From Anaeramoeba flamelloides (taxonomy: Eukaryota; Metamonada; Anaeramoebidae): a stretch of 64,000 bases of DNA. Below the pieces are notes generated by a model. It did no database searches. It worked only from the letters and a program-made list of their open reading frames with translations, and had not been told where the DNA came from. Of this stretch, positions 36,890 to 47,938 are shown piece after piece. Where the stretch lies: contig JANTQA010000057.1 of assembly GCA_027625915.1 (NCBI GenBank), forward strand, positions 11,594,001-11,658,000. The letters are read 5' to 3'. Made by a program: the position numbers and the translations under genes. Position 1 is the first letter of the stretch. The number at the start of each line of letters is the position of its first letter.

Positions 36890-38480
36890 AATACTCCTTT
36901 AATATTTCAATTTAAATCTCAGTGAACAAAAGTAATTGAAGTATAGGTGATCAAATAAATGAATCTAAATTTAATCAAAGTTTCACAAAGGTTTACCAAT
37001 AAAATTTAGATATATCAAACAAAAAATTTTTTTTTTATTTAAGGGACTAGTCTATATTAATTTTAATTTTGACCAATAACTAAATAAGGAATCCTTATCT
37101 TGAAATGTGTTTAAAATTGAAAATAGACAGGTTTTTTCAATGTTAGAACTTTTAGTTCTAATTTTTTTAAAATTTTACAATTCTAGTCAAAAAAAGTGAC
37201 TTTTAAAAATTTTTTTTTGAAAAAAGATCTTTAATGGATGAGAATTTTTTGATTAATTTTGGATTTAATTATTTTCTCAAAAATAATATTTATTCTCATT
37301 TTTAAAAACGAAAAAATAATTTAAAACTGGTGAATATTTTCTCCTTCACTTCTGTTCATCCAAATTGACTCTATAAAGAACTCAATTTGTTTTGTCAATT
37401 ATTACTTTTTTAAAAAATAGTTCTTATACTTTTCTTTGATTTTTTTTGACTCTGACAAAAACTTTTGGGATGGGAATTTGGGAACACTTAAAAAAACTTC
37501 AAATTCAACAAAAACAAAAGATTGTAAACTGAAAAAGTATTTTCATGAAAAAAAAAGAATGGTACAATATAAAAATTGAAAATATTTTATTAAGAGTAAA
37601 GCATATATTGTATATTTTTTTCGAATCAAACTAGGTTTTCATGCAAATCCAAAAAAAACCTTTCAGGTTTATTTTTCAAACTATTTTTTGTACGTCTTCC
37701 AAAAACATAACAAGGTTTTGCTTTCTTGCTCATATTTTTTTTTATTTTTTGTATTATTGCTAAAAGTTGAAAAATTGCAACTTTCTAAAAAGTGAAAAAA
37801 TGGAAAAATTTTTTATTTCTATAAAAACAATAACTAAATTTAATGAATGTCATTTAGCAAGATTTCATTAATATACTAAGAAGTTTTTCACTTTGATTTC
37901 AAATATAAGTAATTGGCTAAAGAAATTCTAAATCTCTATTAAATTTACCTAAAAAAATTTAATATAGACTGGTCCCTTAAAGTTTAAAAAAAGTTGTTTT
38001 CTTATTTAAAAAAAAATAAAAAAAAAATACAAAAAAATTATTAATTTTGAAAAATTTTTTTATAAAATTGTTTGGTGATATCAGAAAAACCATTAAAATC
38101 ATTTAAGATCATTTTTTAGAAGAAAAAAACTGATTTTGAATTTTGAGGATAAAATTACAAAAATTCCCCAATATCTTCAAGAAATTTTTATTTGATAAAA
38201 ATCGAATTTCATCTTGGAACAAAAACACATTTTCTGTGTAAATTTTGGTAAATTATTTTAAACTTCCAGAGTCAAAATTATTCTACAAAAAGAAATACAA
38301 TTATTTTGTCACTATTTTGAAGAAATATATTTTTTAGGTTTACTAAAAGAATTTCTCAAAAAAGAAATAAAATTTTTATAATAATATTCCTGGTAACAAA
38401 GACATCTTATTGAATAATAATGAAGAAAAGTGGGCAATAAAAAAGGTGTATAAAATTTTTGTAATCTGAGAAATCAAATG
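36890..38480 (+). mobile_element. Second degenerate copy of the MDEL transposon, interrupted
   Basis: Matches 27510-28300: GTATAGGTGATCAAATAAAT near 36940 and ATATCAGAAAAACCATTAAA near 38080 onward. A 942-bp TTAA element is inserted in it at 37039. Confidence 0.55.
37039..37980. mobile_element. 942-bp TTAA-flanked element (GGGACTAGTC ends)
   Basis: TTAA-GGGACTAGTCTATATTAA at the left and complement GGTCCC-TTAA at the right. The homologous DNA at 27640-27650 and 39045-39050 reads straight through with a single TTAA, giving an exact empty site. TTAA targets fit piggyBac or Kolobok elements. No transposase frame seen. Confidence 0.85.
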
Positions 38481-38483
38481 AAT

Positions 38484-39733
38484 TTAAGGGAGTAGTCATT
38501 TTTGAAAATAAAATGAAATCTAGTCAATAAAAATTTTTTTTTTGTAATTTGTGTTTCGACTGATGAAATGGATGAGTTAGCCTCATTTAAACAATTTATT
38601 GATTTGAGTCTCTTTTTTTAAATTCAAAATTTGTATCTTTCCAATATAAAACGAAAAAAAGTAACCTATTATTTTGTTTAAGAATTAAGTTAATTCTTGA
38701 AAATGTGAAAACAAATTTTTTGTTTGATGTTGGAAAGTATTGATTTCGTAAGCAAATTTTTTATTTACAGCTGTTTCAACTCAGATGTGAATCGCACTCA
38801 TTCGTTGAATGGTCCAAAACATTTTAAATTGACTTGGAAGGTTTCCCAACCATTCAATGAATGAGTGCGATTCAAACCTGAGTTGAAACAGCTGTAGTTT
38901 CGTTTTCTTTGATTATTATTTCAATTCCAATCTTAGTCATTAAAACTATTCGTGGTTTAGGTGATTAAATAAATGACTATTCGGTAGAAACTTAACTCCA
39001 GTTTATCAATTAAATTGAGATCTATTAAGCAAAAAAATTTTTTTCTTTAAAGTTGTAAAAAATTTCGATTTCTGATTTTCAAAAAACGAAAAAAAATGCA
39101 AAAAAATTTTCAATTTTGAAAAATATTTTTTAACAAATTGTTTGGTCTTATTCACAATAATCCTTATAACAATTCAAATTATTTTTGGCATAAAAAAAAT
39201 TATTTTGAATTTTGAGGATAAAATTAACTAATTCCCAAATATCTTCAAGAAAATTTTATTTTGAAAAATTGAATTTCATCTTAAAACAAAAACAAAATTT
39301 CTAAGTAAAAACTTTAAATGACCACAAAACTTTGATTATTATAACTACTCTTCTTTAAAAAAGACAATTATTTTTTAATCTGTTAAATATATCATTTTTT
39401 TGGGGAACCAAAAGTTTTATCTCAAAATTGAAAAAAAATCTTTATATTAATATTCTGTAAAAAGGGCATGTTGTCATATAATAATGATCAAATTAACAAT
39501 AAACGGGGTAAAAAATTGTTAAATTGTGAGAAAAAAAATGAATTTAATAGTTTTCTTTTTCTGAAAAAATGGAAAAAAAAAATTGATCTATCTAAACTAA
39601 TTTTCTTTTATGGCTTTCTTAGTCGATCAGAATTTTTTGACACTTGGGATCAACAAAATACGAAAGTAGAGAATACCACCAATAACATATTTTAAAATTT
39701 TGCCTTGTTGTTCTAGAAGACTATTCCCTTAAG
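38484..39733 (+). mobile_element. 1.25-kb TTAAGGG element with coding-like interior
   Basis: TTAAGGGAGTAGTCATTTT at the left, GACTATTCCCTTAA at the right. Between them the sequence reads MDELASFKQFIDLS near 38566, IKRKKVTYYF near 38650, and an open frame at 39468-39695 ending SKLIFFYGFLSRSEFFDTWD, TKVENTTNNIF and a stop just before the right end. The middle is degenerate. Two other copies (27240-28520, 36890-38480) preserve the same landmarks, so the parent probably encoded one protein, perhaps the transposase. Family not recognised. Confidence 0.6.
38768..38894. mobile_element. 127-bp near-perfect hairpin MITE, TA flanks
   Basis: Arms of about 47 bp: CAGCTGTTTCAACTCAG at the left and complement at the right, with only a few mismatches. 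TA on both sides. Much more G/C-rich than its surroundings. It interrupts the 38484-39733 element, so it is younger. Confidence 0.8.
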
Positions 39734-39734
39734 G

Positions 39735-39960
39735 TTTTCTTTTTCGGCAAAAAAAAGGAAAAAAAAATTGATCTAACTAAAAAAATTATTTGTCTTTTTG
39801 GGGTTTCCTCGTTGATCAGAATTTTTTAACACTTTGCATAGATAATTTGTGAGAAGAAAATATCACCAATAAACATATTTTATATTTTAACCTTGTTTTG
39901 GTAGGGTACTGAATGTTGTATAAAAAGATCTTTCTTAAGCCAAGGCCATGTTTACTTAAT
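39735..39960 (+). mobile_element. 3' fragment of the MDEL transposon
   Basis: Matches 28340-28550 (ACTAAAAAAATTATTTGTCT, GATCAGAATTTTTTAACAC, TACTGAATGTT). Lies immediately after the complete TTAA element. Confidence 0.5.
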
Positions 39961-40289
39961 TATTAATTGTCAGTTTCTTTGATCATTTAAGGGATCGGTT
40001 TTCTTTTTATATAAAAAGAAAAAAAGACTATTTCTTTTGAAACACCAGTGAAACACTTTGGAAAAGATAATATTTAAATAACAATAGTAGTAATTTTTTT
40101 ATTATGAAGTATATTGTTTATTTGTTTGATCATACAAATATGGGTAAACTTCAAATATGAAAATTTGCAAAATCATCAGAAAATGAACTGATAAAACTAA
40201 TTATGTTTATTATTTGAGAAAAGTGTTTTTCAGACTACACAATTTAAATTTTTTCAATAAAAGCTCACAAATTCAAAAAACTGTATTAA

Positions 40290-41115
40290 AACACCACTGT
40301 TGTATATTGTTACAAAAACAACAATTTTCAAGCCATGGGCTATTGGGGGAATGACGACCAATCAATTTTCAACAAAGTCAAGTATTTTCTTGTTTTACAA
40401 GAAAAAGATTTGAAAAAATCAAGTCTTATCGTTAATGGTTGGCTTGTGAAAAACACTATCAAAGGAAAAAGGAGCATTTGATCATTTGAGACTGTCAAAT
40501 TCTAACATATGAAATTTTCAAGTTCTTCATAGATCTCAACATATAAAAACGATTATCCAACAATTCTTTGGATTGTAATCCCTCCTATCAGTGGTTTAAT
40601 TTTAGATGGCCTTTCATCAGAATGAAAAAAGAAACAATTCTTGATTTGAAAATTATACTTGACAAGATTTTTAATTGTGAATATTTTGAGAATTATTGTA
40701 AAATTTCTTTATTAAAATCAAATCCTTTTTATAACTCACCAAAATATTTGATGAACTTGTTAATAAACCAACTTAAAGTTCATTAACGTGATGTGTCTAT
40801 AAAATAATCATTTTATTGTTTGATCACAAAAGTAGATCTTCTTTTTTAAAAAAAAAAAATGAGTTTTTTATAGGAATTTACTAGAATTTGGAAAATGATA
40901 ATTTTTATTCTTGTTTTTTGATTGATTGAATCAATATTTGAACAACTCTATTTTGATTAAATGTCAACCGAACAAGATTATAAGCTTTAATTTTATAAGT
41001 TAGATTTAAAATAAAAATAATTTGATTGTATATAAAAGAAATTACACAACAATTTACCTAAGACTCATAATTAAAAAATTGTAAGATATAATTTTCCTAT
41101 CAGGTATTGTTTTTC
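40290..41115 (+). mobile_element. Tc1/mariner-like remnant
   Basis: The last 330 bp match the two GTCCGG-ended MITEs (49962-50441, 53519-53987). Upstream DNA keeps coding texture: YWGNDDQSIFNKVKYFLVLQ near 40330 and a 72-codon frame at 40568-40786 (TILDLKIILDKIFNCEYFEN). IPPISGLILDGLSSE in another frame faintly recalls the PPYSPDLNPIE block of Tc1/mariner transposases. Right end runs into unit B near TATCAGGTATTGTTTTTCTC. Assignment is tentative. Confidence 0.35.
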
Positions 41116-41608
41116 TCTTGGAAAATTAAAAAAAAAATAAAGAAAAACCAAAACAAAGGATTATCAAAATATCAATTTAAGGTTCTAAAATCATATTACT
41201 AACCTTTGGTTTGATCAAAACAAATTACAAACAAAAATATTTCGAAATTTTATAAAATTAATAAAACTTCAAAAAAAATAAAGAAATTTGTAAAAAGTAA
41301 CAAATGACTTTTTTTTTTTGGATTTTAGAAATTTCTACTTTTTTTAGTTTTCACATTACAAGAAAGAGAAAACCTTATTGTTGAAAAGGGTATATTTTAT
41401 CAAACCCCAACAGTTTCTTCTCATTTAAAGGTTGATCCATAACTTTTTTTCCAAAAAAAAACTTTTTTAAAGTTTTCATTCAGAAGAGTTTTTCACTTTA
41501 AAAAAAATGAAAACCTTACAAAAGTTTCAAAAAAGCACTCTCGTTAATAAAACAAAAGTAACCAATTCTGGGTTGTGAACAAATTCATATCAACTCAACC
41601 ACATATCT

Positions 41609-42698
41609 CCATTGTGAAAAAAATTTGGGTCCTTCAAAAAAATTGGGTCAGTCAAAAATTTGTTTTCGTTTTTTAAATAGTAAATATTAGCAAAATGATT
41701 TTTGATCAAAGTAAAATTTTATGAACAAATCTTACATTTAAGAAAAACCAAATTCATTATCAATAATAATTTTCAAAGGTAATGTTATTTCCTTGTATTT
41801 TGACAATTTGGAATTACTTTGGAACACTAAAAACAAAAATTTAATGTTAATTGTAAAATTTCCTAAAAATGTTATTTTTTTTTTTATTAGGATATATTAA
41901 AATCTATTAATTCAATAAGACATTTACTATTGTTAATTAACGTGAATTTATCAAAGTTAATCTAAAATATCCTTTTAAACCAAATTGAATAATAAAATCT
42001 TCCAAAAAAGCTATTTTTTCAGAATAGATTGTTTTCCACTAATGTTTTACAATCAAAACTTCAAAATAACAAAATATCAAGATTTTAGAAACCCATTAAA
42101 TACTTTAAATCTCCATAGAAAAACTTTAATTTAAAACACTTATTAATTTTTGGTCTTTCCAAACAATGAATAACTTGATCTTGGAATGTAATCTAATAAA
42201 AAAAAAATAACATTTTTAGTAAAGTTAACAATTAAAAGTAAATTTTTGTATTTTAGAGTTCCACAGTAATTCTAAATGGTCAAAATTAAATAATTTAATA
42301 TTACCTTTGAAAATTATTATTGATTGTGACTTTGGTTTTTCTTAAATGTAAGATTTGTTCATAAAATTTTACTTTGATCAAAAATCATTTTGCTAATATT
42401 TACTACTGTTAGTTGCAAAATAAAAAGATCCAAATTTTCATTTAGCTTTCCTAAAAACACATCTCTCAATAATTAATATCAAACATCAAAAGTCCCAATT
42501 CTCTCAGATGGAAATTAATGATTTAAGGTGATTTTTTGAAATCAAAGTTCGAAATGTAACATGATTATTAAAATCTTTTTTGGAAAGCTGAATGAAAATT
42601 TTGTTCCATTTATTTTGCAACAAATAGTATTTAAAAAACGAAAACAAATTTTTGACTGACCCAATTTTTTTTAATGACCCAAATTTTTTTCACAATGG
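41609..42698. mobile_element. 1090-bp CCATTGTG foldback transposon, TSD TCT, with nested MITE
   Basis: Same ends and arms as 11805-12669. TCT is duplicated at 41606-41608 and 42699-42701; unit A has one TCT at 30932-30934, an exact empty site. A 222-bp TA-flanked MITE sits inside its right arm. Without it the length is 866 bp, equal to the other copy. Confidence 0.93.
42406..42627. mobile_element. 222-bp TA-flanked MITE nested in a foldback transposon
   Basis: TA-CTGTTAGTTGCAAAATAAAA ... TTTATTTTGCAACAAATAG-TA. The equivalent site at 12595 in the sister element reads TTTACTATTTAAAAAACG uninterrupted, giving an exact empty site with a TA duplication, as in Tc1/mariner. Confidence 0.9.
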
Positions 42699-43094
42699 TC
42701 TTATTAAAATAGAACAAAAAGTAGAAAAAGGAAAACTGCTTTTAAAAAATCATAACAAAATTATCAATAAACAGGCTGACAATATTTAAAAGAACACTTT
42801 TTCTGAAGTTGATGAAAGATTTTTCTTTTCCAACACTTTTTTAGTTGGAAATTTATCACTTGCTCAAAATTATGATGATTAAAAGATCCCAAATGTTTTC
42901 TTCTTGTCAATTTAGAGACTAAAAAATGTTTTTTGACAATACAACAAGAAATTGATCAAGATCTTTTCATTTTGAGTTTTTAAAACTTTTCCATTGTTTT
43001 TCTTTGAATTTCTTTCAATTTTTTCAACTCCAAAGTATTAATTATGTTAAAAAATTAATGTCAAAAGGTAATTCATTTTCGTTAAAAAAAATTA

Positions 43095-43323
43095 CTGTTG
43101 AATGTAAAATAAAAAGATCAAAATTTTAATTCAACTATTCTTAAAGTAATCACACCTCTTATGAATAATAAAAAACCATCAAAGTCGAAAATTCCCAAAG
43201 TAAAATTAATAATTTATGATGATTTTCATCAATTAAAAATTTGAAAAGTCGTTATGATTTAAATAAATCTTTTTTTGGAAAATTGATTGAAAATTAAGTT
43301 TCCTTTGAATCAACAACAATGAG
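43095..43323. mobile_element. 229-bp TA-flanked MITE (unit B copy)
   Basis: Duplicate of 31328-31556 carried along with unit B. Confidence 0.65.
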
Positions 43324-43345
43324 TAACACATAAACTCAACATTAT

Positions 43346-43564
43346 ATGTTTCAAAACAGCGATTTGAGGAAAATTAACGAAACTAAAAATTTCTTTCAAC
43401 TTTCTGAAAAGTGTTTTCTTGATCAAAGTTGGAAAGGATCACAAGATTTAATGTTATTTAAAAATCTAATCGCGAAGAACCAAATTTATGAGACATATTT
43501 TAGAGGTGGAAATGAAATTATTTGTTTGGATTTTTTTGTTCGATTTTATTTTTTTCGAAAGTGA
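43346..43564 (+). CDS. Small open frame, 72 codons, unknown (unit B)
   Basis: Counterpart of 31579-31800. Substitutions bunch between codons 29 and 48 (SWKGSQDLMLFKNLIAKNQI), with a one-codon in-frame deletion near the end. No function inferred. Confidence 0.25.
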   Translation: MFQNSDLRKINETKNFFQLSEKCFLDQSWKGSQDLMLFKNLIAKNQIYETYFRGGNEIICLDFFVRFYFFRK

Positions 43565-44508
43565 TTGGTTAATTTTGATCTTTTGATTTCATTTCTTTGA
43601 AAAGAGTGAATTTCTTTTCCAGTACATTGAAAAAAAAGTAGTCGTCTAACAATTTTTATTAATTTGTTTCCTGTTGAAAACTAATTTGTTTTTCAATAGC
43701 AAATAAATTGATTTTAATTTTTCAATCGAAATTGTGTAAATTATTTTAATTGATTATAATTACTCACAAGATAAATATTTGCAAAAAATTTTTTTTTCCA
43801 AAAATTTTACAATTTAATAAAAAAACTCAATTTAATTGAAAAATTGGTATCTTTTTGAAAGAAAGTTCTGTATAATTGATTTTATTGCATTAAAGATTCT
43901 AAAAGTTCTCATTTTAAAATATTTTTAAAGTTTTTTTTTTTTTCATTTTTCAACAAAAACAAAAACCAATAATTGGGTTGATTGATTGATAAAATAATTT
44001 AAGACAAAACAACTCAAACAATTCAATCTTTATGGATGTCAAATTTACCAAAATTTGGATTTTAAAAGTAACTAACAAAATAATCTTTTTGAAAGATTTG
44101 TTTTAACGCTTCTTGGGTCATTGGTTCTAAAATTTGAAGTAATTGGTATTGATCAAGTTTGTGGAATTTTTGTTTTAATATATCTCCCTTGATCTTAATG
44201 TAAAAAATAATCACAAAATAATTGCATTATTTCCCTTTTCCTAACATTTTTGAAATTAAACTCAATTACAAAATTTGTTGCATTTACCAAATTTTTTATC
44301 GAATGTTTAAAGGTTGATGATCGTTTCTAAAACTTTAGTCAAGAAATTACAAGACTTTAATGGTGCCTGTTAAAAACAAAATGGTGATCTTCATTCTGAA
44401 TTTCTCAATTTATTATGATACAAATGCCTAAATTAGAAATAATTTTGGTAAAATTAATTTCATGAAATGATTTTTCTTTTATTTGATTCAAAGTAAAATA
44501 AAATTTTT

Positions 44509-44738
44509 TTCCATTATTTATTCAACCCACAGCTTTTTTGTCTTGCTTTCAGTCATTAAATAGATATTTTAAAAATATTTGTCAAAAAAAAAACAATTAT
44601 CAATCATTTCAAGACAAGTAAAGAACTAAAACAACTTCTTTACATTGAACGAAAACTGATCTTTCTCTTAAGGATAAATCAATCAAAAAACAATCAAAAT
44701 CATTTTATTTTATCATTATTTTTTCTTTTACCTTCAAA
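44509..44738 (+). promoter_or_regulatory. Conserved upstream block of phosphatase copy 4
   Basis: Essentially identical to the block before copy 3; same landmarks. Confidence 0.5.
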
Positions 44739-47118
44739 ATGAAAACACAAAGATCAATCTTTCTTCTTTTGTTATGTTGTTTAATTGTCCAAAGTTTGGC
44801 CACAAAACAATTTTTCAAGTTTAATGAAGATGGTGAATTTAAGATTGCACAATTTACTGATCTCCATTTTCGAGGAGAAACAACTGATGCTGAGACAATT
44901 AATTTAGAACAAATTCTTTTAGATATTGAACAACCAGATTTCGTTGCAATGACTGGAGATATTATTGATGGGGAATATTGTGATACCACAGCAAAAATAA
45001 AAGAAGCATGGACTGAAACAGTAGGAGAAATGGTCAAAAAGGATATACCTTGGGGAATGTAAATATTTATTTAATTTTTATTATTCTTTTAAATTTTTAA
45101 TGTTTTTTTATTTTTTTTTTTCAAAAATATGAAAAATTTTTTTTTTCTCAGAATGATTTTTAAGGGCGGTTTGTCAGAAAAAAATCAAACTTTTCAAAAA
45201 TTATCACTATTCTAATAGGTAAAAAAACATTCAAATTTAGATATAAAATAAATTGGGTTTTTACAAATTAAAGGTGATGGAAAAACTGATAATCTTAACG
45301 TTTCTTAATTATTTTGGATCAATTCATATCTTAAATTCGAAATTTTGAGTTCAAAAAATTTTGTAATTGAAAAAAATAACATTTTTCTAAAAATATATAC
45401 CGTTTAAAAAGTCCAAATCAACTCAATTTCAAGTTTTTTCAAAGTTTAAAATATTACTATTAGAAGTTTAATCCACTTCCACTACAATTATTTTCAATTA
45501 TGAGATTGAAAAATGTGGTTTTAATTATAAAAATAAAATACAAATTTTATGAAAATATTTTACTAATTTGAAACTGTAAAAAAACGCAAGATCTTCACAA
45601 AATAAATTACAAATGAAAAATTTATATATGTAATTTTATTAATCCTTCTTGAGCTTTGTATAAAATTAATTTTTTGAATTTGAATTTCAAAATTTATATT
45701 TATGATTTCAAAAGAAAGCAATTTCAGAAAGGCAATTGTGGGAATTTTTATTGGGAAAAAATAGATTTGATCTCAAAAGGATTAATAAAGGAAAATCCAA
45801 GTTTGACAAAAAAAATTCCATTAAGAAATGCTTTGGAATAACATTTGTTTTTTTCTTTTCGGTTGTGACCAACAATAAATTATTTAAAAATAGAGAAAAA
45901 AAAACTATTTTTCTGTATTTTTCAGGAAATAAATGTACACCTTTTTAAAAAAGTGAGTAATTTTTTATAATTTATAATTTTGCAAGAATCAAAACTTTTT
46001 TCAAGAATTCTATTTTAACAAAATGAGATCTGAAAAACTTTTAAATATGCTTTTGGAATCCCCTCTAATCTATATCTAACATTTATTGGTTGCTCACTAT
46101 GTTATTTTTCAAAATAAAAAACTAAAACAAAAATAATATTTTTATTAACCAGAACAATTCTGCTTATACATTATCATTTTTAGAACAAAAATTATTCTTA
46201 GTTTCTGTAAAAAATTAATTTGAAATTACCTTCAAAAAATAATTAAAAAAAAAAAAAAATCTATAAAAATAAGATTGAACAAAAAGAACAAAAAAATTAA
46301 TTAAATGTATATTTTTATAAAAAATTCAAAAAAACAAAACACAAACAAAAATAAACAAAAAACAAACAAAAAAATATTAAAAAAATAGTACTTTTGGAAA
46401 CCATGATGCTGAAGGCCAAACAACAAAAACAGATATACTGAATATAGATCAAGCATATCCACTTAGCCAAAGTGAATTTGGCCCTGATTCTATAGATGGT
46501 GTAACAAATTATCATATAGAAATCCATACTGCTGATAGTACGCCCGATAATAAGGAAGTTGCTGCTGTTTTATATTTTCTTGATTCTGGTGATTATGGTT
46601 GTTTGGGGTTTGATGGATATGGGTGTGTTCAACCAAATCAAATTGATTGGTTTAACGAAGTTTCCTCAGAATTTTCAAGAGAATATCCAAACCATATGGG
46701 TATTGTATTTTTACATATCCCATTGCCCGAAATGCTTGAATTTTGGCATACAGATATTTCCTTTGGTACAAAAGAAGAAGGAGTCTGTTGCCCACAATAT
46801 AATACAGGGTTGTACCAAGCAATGGTTGACAATGGGAATATCAAGCTTGCTTTAAATGGACATGATCATGTAAACGATTTTTGTACACGTTCAAAATCAA
46901 GTGCACCAGATTTGTGGTTGTGCAATGGAAGAAAAACTGGATACAACCGCTATAACCCTGACCCTCCAATGTATCATGGGGCAAGAATCATACAACTTTT
47001 CAATAACCAAACAACAGGAACAACATTCACTACTTGGATTAGAGACCAGCAAAAAGAAATAGTAATTCAACCTTTGCATAAACCAGATTGTATTCTTGAC
47101 GAACACTGTCCGACCTAA
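44739..47118 (+). CDS. Secreted DCR2/PAP28-29-like metallophosphoesterase, copy 4
   Basis: Exons 44739-45058 and 46389-47118 with a 1330-nt phase-2 intron (GTAAAT...AATAG) encode 349 residues. It is the closest paralogue of copy 3 and lies in the second unit of the segmental duplication. Signal peptide, FTDLH, TGD, GNHD, LHIPLPE and GHDHVND are all identical to copy 3. Differences cluster at residues 79-95 (AWTETV here against AWDNMV), at EEGVCC, at NDFC, at YNRYNP and in the last 20 residues. Flanking non-coding DNA differs far less, so these changes are unlikely to be simple drift. The shared intron holds the same conserved tracts as copies 2 and 3. Confidence 0.92.
45495..45950 (+). repeat. 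Conserved intronic tract (copy 4)
   Basis: Counterpart of 33775-34225; a one-base change in an A run splits the 97-codon frame into overlapping shorter ones. Confidence 0.45.
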
Positions 47119-47938
47119 TATTGAAGAACTATTCTTTAAGCGTAAACAGAGCAATATTATATATTCGAAACTTAGGTTTTCGATTGTATTTATAAATAAT
47201 TATTTGTACAATTTTTTTGTTTTTTCATAAAAAAAATAAAAAACATAATCAATTTATAACTCAAGTTTTCAATTTTGGTTTTTTTTTAATTTTTAAGGGA
47301 TTTTTCAACTATTTTTGATCTTTTTGTACACAATGATTAAGGTTCATTATTTAAAAGAGTATTCAATTAAACTTGATAAACATACTCTTTATTATTTCCT
47401 GTTTGAGAAATGAATGGAAATTTAAAAAAATTGTTTTTTTTAATCAATCCCTTCACTAAGACTTATTTATAAAAAAAAAAGCAAAAATTGATTCAATAAG
47501 AATGAAAAATAAGAAAAGAAAATTTAAAATAAATTACAAAAAAGAAAAGAAAATTTAAATTAAAGAAAAAATAAAAAAAGTAAAATTTTGGTAAACTAAT
47601 AAATCTTCTTGTTTTAAAGGTAAAAAAATCAAAAAAATTTGAAATGGAAATGCAAAAACTTAAAAAGAATTGGAGTTTGAATCAGAAAAGTACTGAATCA
47701 GAAAATTAGAAAATATTCCAAGTTGGAGATGCTGTTCCATTTTTCAGAATTTAAAAGTCTGTAAAAAAATTTTTTTGTTTTTGTTTATTTGCTTGAATTA
47801 TGGAAAAGATAGTTACTTGAGACGCTTGGTTTTTACCTGAAAAATTATTTATAAATAATTGGAAATAAGGGAAACATTGATAAACAGCAGTATCGTCAAA
47901 AGACGTAGAGTGCTCAAGAGTACTTAGGTTTTTTTTAA

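Larger units (their letters stand above)
41058..47938 (+). repeat. Segmental duplication unit B (contains phosphatase copy 4)
   Basis: Partner of 30398-36225, longer by about 1.09 kb because of the element at 41609-42698. The presence of that insert only here shows it transposed after the duplication. Confidence 0.92.
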
